Assembly (NCBI GenBank): GCA_942491665.1 | Contig: CALOBR010000016.1 | Span: 186,001 to 250,000, forward strand | Origin: CAVQGZ01 sp942491665 | GTDB taxonomy: Bacteria > Actinomycetota > Actinomycetes > Jiangellales > Jiangellaceae | Reading direction: 5' to 3' | Length of the DNA: 64,000 nt | Shown here: piece after piece, positions 59,059 through 64,000 of the stretch | How the letters are laid out: the number at the start of each line of letters is the position of its first letter | Numbering within the stretch: position 1 is the first letter of the stretch | Made by a program: the position numbers and the translations under genes | Notes under the pieces: model-generated | The model's database searches: none | What the model was told of the DNA's origin: nothing | The model's input: only the letters and a program-made list of their open reading frames with translations

Positions 59059-60495
59059 GTGGCGTACTTCGACCTGCCCGACGTCGGCGAGGGGCTGACC
59101 GAGGCCGAGATCGTGTCGTGGAAGGTCCGCCCCGGCGACCAGGTGGCCGTCAACGACGTGCTGGTGGAGATCGAGACGGCGAAGTCGTTGGTCGAGCTGC
59201 CCTCCCCGTTCGCCGGAGCGGTCGTCGAGCTGCTCGTGGACGAGGGGCAGACCGTGGCGGTCGGCACCCGACTGATCCAGGTGGAGACCGGGGGTGCGTC
59301 TGCGAGCGATCCGGCCGACGCCGACAGTGACACCTCGGACGTCGACACCCGGGAGCCGGTGCTCGTCGGGTACGGGCCACGGCCGACGCGGCGTCGACGA
59401 CGTCCGGTGACCTCCACCGACGCAGGGCTGGCGGCCCTGCACGGTGCGTTCAGCACCGGGCACGACGTCGGGCTGCCGGTTGCTCCGCCACCGCCGCCGC
59501 ACCCGGTGAGCCCGGTGCCCGACCCGGCCCCCGCGACCCCCGTGCCGGTCGGCCCCTTCCCTGACGACGACCGCGACGAAGGGACGTCGCGTCCGTTGGC
59601 CAAGCCGCCGGTGCGTCGCCTCGCGCGCGACCTCGGGGTCGAGCTGAGCCAGGTGGCTGCAACCGGTGCCGGCGGCATCATCACCCGCGCCGACGTCGAG
59701 GAGCACGCCCGAGCCCACCGGGCTGCGGCAGCAGATGGCGGCGAGGCCGCCCAGCAGCCGGCCACCGGATGGGGCGGTCTGCCGCGGGAGGAGCGAGTCG
59801 TCGTCCGCTCGGTGCGCCGGGCCACTGCTCGAGCCGTCGTGGCGTCAGCCTTTTCCGTCCCGCACGTCACACAGTTCGTGACGATCGATGTGAGCGAGTC
59901 GATGGCGCTGCTCGACCGGCTGCGCGCCGACCCACGGCTGCGCGACGTCCGGCTCTCCCCGCTCACCCTCGCCGCACGCGCCATGGCACGTGCCGTGCAC
60001 CGAACACCCGAGGTCAACGCGCTCTGGAACGAGTCGACCGACGAGATCGTGCTGCGCCGCTACGTCAACCTCGCCGTGGCGACGGCCACGCCCCGGGGGC
60101 TGCTCGTGCCGGTGGTGCGCGACGCCGACCGTCTCGACCTGCACGAACTGGCGACGACGATCGCCGGCCTCGCCGATCGGGCTCGCGAGGGAACCACCAC
60201 TCCCCACGACACGTCCGGGGGAACCATCTCGGTCACCAACATCGGTGTTTTCGGCATGGACTCCGGCACGCCGATCATCCCGCCCGGCCAGTCGGCGATC
60301 CTGGCGCTCGGTGCCGTGGCTAGGCGGCCATGGGTGGTCGAGCGTGACGGCGAGGAGGTGCTCGCGCCCCGCTGGGTGAGCACGTTGGCGCTGTCGTTCG
60401 ACCACCGCATCATCGACGGTCAGCAGGCCTCCGCGTATCTCGCCGACGTTTCGCTGAGCTTGCGCGACCCGGCAATCGGCTGGGCCCTTGGCTGA
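59059..60495 (+). CDS. Dihydrolipoamide acyltransferase (E2)
   Basis: 478 aa. One lipoyl domain (1-80) with lipoyl Lys42 in EIETAKSLVELPSP, a Pro/Asp-rich linker, the peripheral-subunit-binding domain (about 178-212; VRRLARDLGVELSQVAATG), a second linker and the catalytic domain (about 255-478) ending in SFDHRIIDGQQAS with H-x3-D-G. GTG 59059 follows GAAGGAGGGGAC. No E3 gene is in the operon, so a lipoamide dehydrogenase must come from elsewhere. Confidence 0.94.
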   Translation: MAYFDLPDVGEGLTEAEIVSWKVRPGDQVAVNDVLVEIETAKSLVELPSPFAGAVVELLVDEGQTVAVGTRLIQVETGGASASDPADADSDTSDVDTREPVLVGYGPRPTRRRRRPVTSTDAGLAALHGAFSTGHDVGLPVAPPPPPHPVSPVPDPAPATPVPVGPFPDDDRDEGTSRPLAKPPVRRLARDLGVELSQVAATGAGGIITRADVEEHARAHRAAAADGGEAAQQPATGWGGLPREERVVVRSVRRATARAVVASAFSVPHVTQFVTIDVSESMALLDRLRADPRLRDVRLSPLTLAARAMARAVHRTPEVNALWNESTDEIVLRRYVNLAVATATPRGLLVPVVRDADRLDLHELATTIAGLADRAREGTTTPHDTSGGTISVTNIGVFGMDSGTPIIPPGQSAILALGAVARRPWVVERDGEEVLAPRWVSTLALSFDHRIIDGQQASAYLADVSLSLRDPAIGWALG

Positions 60496-60550
60496 CGTGG
60501 AGGGGCTCTGACGCGAACTGTGTCCGGATTGTCAGGAATCCCCGTAACAA

Positions 60551-60563
60551 GTTGGTAACCAAC
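60551..60563. promoter_or_regulatory. Operator-like inverted repeat of sugar ABC operon
   Basis: GTTGGT-A-ACCAAC is a perfect 6-bp inverted repeat with a 1-nt centre, 110 bp upstream of the binding-protein start in a 177-bp gap. LacI-family repressors often bind such sites in front of sugar transporters. No regulator gene is in the window, so the match is only structural. Confidence 0.4.
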
Positions 60564-60672
60564 CGGGTCAGGATCTTCAGACGCTGGAATAGATCGACAC
60601 CCTGCGATTAGGTGAGCACGTCTGGCAGGGCGCCCGCCCTGCTTGAGGCATGTACGAAAGGAGTCGAACCAG

Positions 60673-62073
60673 ATGACGGTTCGAGTATCAAGAAAGGTCA
60701 CGGCGGTCGCCGGTCTCGCAGCGTTCTCGCTGGTGCTGGCGGCTTGTGGCAGTGACGACGACGGTGACGCGAGCGCGACCGGCGACGCCGGTGGCGACGA
60801 CAGCAGCGCCGCAGCGTCGTACCCGATCGACTGCTCAGTGTTCGAGCAGTTCGGCGACCTGAGCGGGACGACCGTGACGACGTACTCCAGCGTGCTGGGC
60901 ACCGAGGCCGAGGCGTACGAACAGTCATGGATCCCCTTCGAAGAGTGCACCGGTGTTGACGTCGCGTCCGAGTGGTCAAGCGAGTTCGAGGCGCAGATCA
61001 TCGTCCGAGTGCAGGGTGGCAATGCCCCCGACCTGGCGCTGTACCCGCAGCCCGGTGGGATCCAGAGCGTCCAGGACCAGACCGGAGCGGTCATCCCCGT
61101 CCCCGACGAGGTGCTGGCCGTCTACAACGAGAACTTCGACCCGTACTGGGCCGAGCTCGCGACCTTCGACGGCGAGGTTCTGGGCATCCCGAACTCGTCG
61201 AACTCCAAGTCGTTCGTGTGGTATTCCCCCACCGCGTTCGCCGAGGCGGGCTACGAAGTTCCCACCACCTGGGAAGAGATGATTGCCCTCTCCGACCAGA
61301 TCGTGGCCGACAACCCGGACGGCACCATCAAGCCGTGGTGTGCGGGTATCGGCTCCGGTGAGGCCACCGGTTGGCCGGTGACCGACTGGGTCGAGGACGT
61401 CATGCTCCGCGAGCAGGGTCCGGACTACTACGACCAGTGGGTCGCCAACGAGGTGCCGTTCAACGCGCCTGAGTCGCTCGAGGTCTGGGACAAGGTGGGC
61501 TCGATCCTGCGCAACCCCGACTACGTCAACGGTGGCTTCGGCGACGTCCGCACCATCGCCTCGACCTCGTTCCAGGACGGCGGTCTGCCCATCATCGACG
61601 GCAGCTGCTTCATGCACCGCCAGGCCTCGTTCTACGCGGCCAACTGGCCCGAGGGCACCGAGATCGGCGAGGACGCCGACGTGTTCGCTTTCTACTTCCC
61701 TGCCAACGAGGGTGCGGACGTCAAGCCGGTTCTGGTGGGCAGCGAGTACTGGACCTCGTTCGACTCTCGTCCCGAGATCACCGCGTTCCTCGCCTACCTG
61801 GCGAGCCCCGACTACGCCAACGCTCGCGCGCTGGCCGGCGAGGGGTTCGTGAACGCGAACCTGAACCTGGACCTGGAGAACGTCAGCTCGCCGATCAGCA
61901 AGCTCGCCGGTGAGCAGTTCCAGGACCCGACGGCGGTCATCCGCTTCGACGGTGCTGACCTGATGCCGGCCGAGGTCGGTTCGGGCTCGTTCTGGTCCGA
62001 GGCCACCGAGTGGATCGCCTCCGACAAGGACACCCAGCAGGTGCTGGACGCCATCCAGTCCACGTGGCCATAA
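60673..62073 (+). CDS. Alpha-glucoside-type ABC transporter substrate-binding lipoprotein
   Basis: 466 aa. Signal peptide with lipobox LVLAACGSDD (Cys25), acidic linker, then a family-1 solute-binding fold: NAPDLALYPQPGG, IPNSSNSKSFVWYSP, GYEVPTTWEEMIALSDQIVA and GSGEATGWPVTDWVEDVML, resembling AglE-type proteins for alpha-glucosides. AAAGGAG lies 10 nt before ATG 60673. First gene of the importer; sugar specificity is unproven. Confidence 0.88.
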   Translation: MTVRVSRKVTAVAGLAAFSLVLAACGSDDDGDASATGDAGGDDSSAAASYPIDCSVFEQFGDLSGTTVTTYSSVLGTEAEAYEQSWIPFEECTGVDVASEWSSEFEAQIIVRVQGGNAPDLALYPQPGGIQSVQDQTGAVIPVPDEVLAVYNENFDPYWAELATFDGEVLGIPNSSNSKSFVWYSPTAFAEAGYEVPTTWEEMIALSDQIVADNPDGTIKPWCAGIGSGEATGWPVTDWVEDVMLREQGPDYYDQWVANEVPFNAPESLEVWDKVGSILRNPDYVNGGFGDVRTIASTSFQDGGLPIIDGSCFMHRQASFYAANWPEGTEIGEDADVFAFYFPANEGADVKPVLVGSEYWTSFDSRPEITAFLAYLASPDYANARALAGEGFVNANLNLDLENVSSPISKLAGEQFQDPTAVIRFDGADLMPAEVGSGSFWSEATEWIASDKDTQQVLDAIQSTWP

Positions 62074-62117
62074 ATCGTCAATCCCGTGAATAGCACTACA
62101 GGACAGGCGTAGCGTCC

Positions 62118-62155
62118 GGGGCTAGGGCTTTGTGAGACAGCAAAGCCCTAGCCCC
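62118..62155 (+). terminator. Strong hairpin between binding protein and permease genes
   Basis: GGGGCTAGGGCTTTG (62118-62132) and its perfect complement (62141-62155) form a 15-bp stem with loop TGAGACAG. No U-tract follows, so it is either a partial terminator/attenuator or an mRNA 3'-end protecting hairpin that keeps the binding protein in excess over permeases, as in many ABC operons. Confidence 0.7.
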
Positions 62156-62193
62156 GTCCCCTGGTCGGACCAACAAGCATGGAGGTGACGTCG

Positions 62194-63378
62194 GTGTCGA
62201 CTACCCAGACACCCACCCCGCGAACAACGTCCGGTGAGGACGGGCCGACACCGGCCAAGCCTCCCGGCCTCAGCATTGGCGCCCTTGCCGTCGGCATCCT
62301 GATGATCGGGGTGTTCGTCGGGATCGTCGCCCTGATCGTCCTCAGCTTCTTGGACGCGATTCCGTCGGTCACCTGGCCGGAATTCATGGTCGCGTCCGAG
62401 ACCACGGTCCAGAAGTTCGGCTTGATGTTCTTGGCCATCGGCATGTTCGTCGCGGTGATGGCTGCGCTGCTGTTCATGGTGGACAGCAAGAAGCGCGTCC
62501 CGAACTGGACCGTCGCGATCGCATTTGTGGGGCCGGCGCTCGCGGCGCTGCTCCTCGGGCTGCTGTGGCCGATGATCAGCAACCTCATCCAGTCGTTCTA
62601 CGGCGGGTCGCCCTGGTACGACCGGGAGCGGGGTGAGTTCGTCGGCCTCGACAACTACGTCACCATCTTCACGACGGAGCAGTTCCAGGTCGTGCTGCGC
62701 AACACCATCCTGTGGGTCGCGTTGGTGCCGCTCGTGTCGGTCGCACTCGGCCTGATCTATGCGGTGCTCATCGACCGCACCCGCGGCGAGGCACTGTCCA
62801 AGGGCTTGATCTTCCTCCCCATGGCGATCTCGCTGGTCGGCGCATCCATCATCTGGCGGTTCGTGTACGAGTTCCGTAGCGCCGCTCGCCCCCAGATCGG
62901 CTTGGCCAACCAGATACTCGTGTGGCTCGGGTTAGATCCGTACCAGTTCTTGTTGACGGCGCCGTGGAACACGCTCTTCTTGATCGTCGTCATGATCTGG
63001 ATCCAGACCGGCTTCGCCATGACGGTGCTGTCGGCGGCGATCAAGGCGATCCCCGACGACATCATCGAGGCGGCTCGACTCGACGGCGTGACCGGCCTCG
63101 GCATGTTCCGCTACGTGACGATCCCGAGCATCCGGCCGGCGCTGCTGGTCGTCTGGGTGACGATCACCATGACCACCCTGAAGGTCTTCGACATCGTCAG
63201 AACGATGACCGGCGGCAACTTCTCGACGAGCGTGGTGGCCAACGAGTTCTACACGCAGAGCTTCCGGCAGTTCAACTTCGGTCTCGGCGCTGCTCTGGCC
63301 GTCGTCCTGTTCGTCCTCGTCATCCCGATCATCATCTACCAGGTCCGCCAGCTGCGGCTCTCGGAGGAGATCCGATGA
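62194..63378 (+). CDS. Sugar ABC transporter permease (MalF-like)
   Basis: 394 aa, about eight membrane helices; a long N-terminal part with two helices (about 30-55, 75-105) before the MalF-like core. The EAA loop reads DDIIEAARLDGVTGLGMFR (about 285-303). GGAGGTGA lies 6 nt before GTG 62194; the ATG at 62179 overlaps that RBS. ATGA overlap with the next permease. Confidence 0.9.
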   Translation: MSTTQTPTPRTTSGEDGPTPAKPPGLSIGALAVGILMIGVFVGIVALIVLSFLDAIPSVTWPEFMVASETTVQKFGLMFLAIGMFVAVMAALLFMVDSKKRVPNWTVAIAFVGPALAALLLGLLWPMISNLIQSFYGGSPWYDRERGEFVGLDNYVTIFTTEQFQVVLRNTILWVALVPLVSVALGLIYAVLIDRTRGEALSKGLIFLPMAISLVGASIIWRFVYEFRSAARPQIGLANQILVWLGLDPYQFLLTAPWNTLFLIVVMIWIQTGFAMTVLSAAIKAIPDDIIEAARLDGVTGLGMFRYVTIPSIRPALLVVWVTITMTTLKVFDIVRTMTGGNFSTSVVANEFYTQSFRQFNFGLGAALAVVLFVLVIPIIIYQVRQLRLSEEIR

Positions 63379-64000
63379 CCACGACCCCCCCCACCACTGC
63401 CGACGCCACACCCGCCAGCAAGGAGCCGCGCAAGCTCACCCGAGCTGAGAAGCGGGCAACCGAGGCCAAGACCAAGCTGTCGTCGCCGTGGGCGACCGCT
63501 ATCGCCATCATCATGGCCGTCCTGTGGACGGTCCCCACCTTCGGGCTGCTCGTCACGTCCATCCGACCGCAGACGTCGATCCAGAACAGTGGATGGTGGA
63601 CGTGGTTCACCAACCCCGAGTTCACCCTCAACAACTACGACGAGGTGCTGTTCGGGAGCTCCACCGGCTTCTCGACGTACTTCATCAACACGATCGCCAT
63701 CACGATCCCGGCGGTGATCATCCCGATCACCATCGCGCTGCTCGCGGCGTACGGGTTCGCCTGGATCGAGTTCCGTGGCCGTGACCTGCTCTTCGTCGCG
63801 GTGTTCGCCTTGCAGATCGTCCCGCTGCAGGTGGCCCTCATCCCGCTGCTGTCGATCTACGTCGACATCGGGTTGGCGGGTTCGTACTGGACGGTGTGGT
63901 TGTCGCACACGCTGTTCGCCATGCCGTTGGCGATCTTCTTGTTCCACAACTTCATGAAGGACATCCCGCGCTCACTGATCGAGGCGGCGCGTGTGGATGG
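63375..64000 (+). CDS. Sugar ABC transporter permease (MalG-like), 3' end cut
   Basis: 208 codons seen, running off the window with no stop. Charged N-terminus (KEPRKLTRAEKRATEAKTK), then membrane helices from about residue 38 (ATAIAIIMAVLWTVPTFGLL) and MalG-like VPLQVALIPLLSIYVDIG; the EAA loop begins at the very edge (SLIEAARVD). ATG 63375 overlaps the MalF-like stop. The ATPase is not in the window. Confidence 0.9.
   Translation, partial: MTTTPPTTADATPASKEPRKLTRAEKRATEAKTKLSSPWATAIAIIMAVLWTVPTFGLLVTSIRPQTSIQNSGWWTWFTNPEFTLNNYDEVLFGSSTGFSTYFINTIAITIPAVIIPITIALLAAYGFAWIEFRGRDLLFVAVFALQIVPLQVALIPLLSIYVDIGLAGSYWTVWLSHTLFAMPLAIFLFHNFMKDIPRSLIEAARVD

Overview
The window is a GC-rich stretch (about 70% G+C by eye) of an actinobacterial chromosome. 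The left edge carries the start of a PP2C phosphatase gene followed by fhaB and fhaA, the FHA-domain and cell-envelope block found near the origin in Actinomycetota, then tRNA-Leu(CAG). GTG starts, ATGA overlaps, a leaderless-looking promoter, a DevR/DevS pair and actinobacterial-type regulatory motifs agree with this. I cannot name genus or family from sequence alone.

Layout. 1-1.6 kb: pstP (5' end only), fhaB, fhaA, tRNA-Leu. 1.7-9.7 kb: iron-type alcohol dehydrogenase with an ABM monooxygenase, a second ABM protein, a geranylgeranyl-reductase-family flavoprotein, EcsC-like protein, Aat, a Fpg/Nei glycosylase, an SSI-like lipoprotein and an AAA ATPase. 9.9-13.5 kb: an apparent sulfur cluster containing a GNAT remnant, a broken rhodanese gene, an intact rhodanese, a DszB-like sulfinate desulfinase with its catalytic Cys/His/Arg triad, and a TetR regulator. 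13.6-21.5 kb: accessory-looking region with a Doc-type toxin-antitoxin pair, an orphan STAND-LuxR regulator, a methyltransferase, two tandem 116-aa paralogues plus a third copy's tail, and a cupin remnant. 21.6-25.5 kb: one operon of an ABC exporter and a two-component system. 26-30.9 kb: hydrolases and small membrane proteins. 30.9-36.1 kb: a CtpF-like P-type ATPase with a membrane-tethered universal stress protein, opposite a DASS transporter preceded by a PHO-box-like repeat.

36.1-46.3 kb: two crotonases, an SDR and PadR pair with an operator between them, methyltransferases, a baeRF3-type protein behind a candidate yybP-ykoY (Mn2+) riboswitch, DoxX, rhomboid, a receiver/thioredoxin-reductase fusion and a membrane acyltransferase. 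46.4-53.2 kb: a dormancy module: fructosamine kinase-like protein, LMW phosphatase and Acg-like nitroreductase divergent from devR, then a heme-GAF devS, then a tandem USP divergent from devS, with DosR-box-like sites in both divergent gaps. 53-56.8 kb: EamA transporter, HisC-like aminotransferase, a DUF559-type nuclease fold, and a 177-bp imperfect palindrome. 56.9-60.5 kb: E1alpha-E1beta-E2 of a 2-oxoacid dehydrogenase behind a perfect CRP/GlxR-type site. 60.6 kb to the end: an alpha-glucoside-type ABC importer, the last permease cut by the window edge.

The strongest leads are the desulfinase-rhodanese cluster, the riboswitch placed ahead of a baeRF gene, the DosR-type regulon fragment with visible boxes, and the palindrome with 31-32 bp internal phasing.
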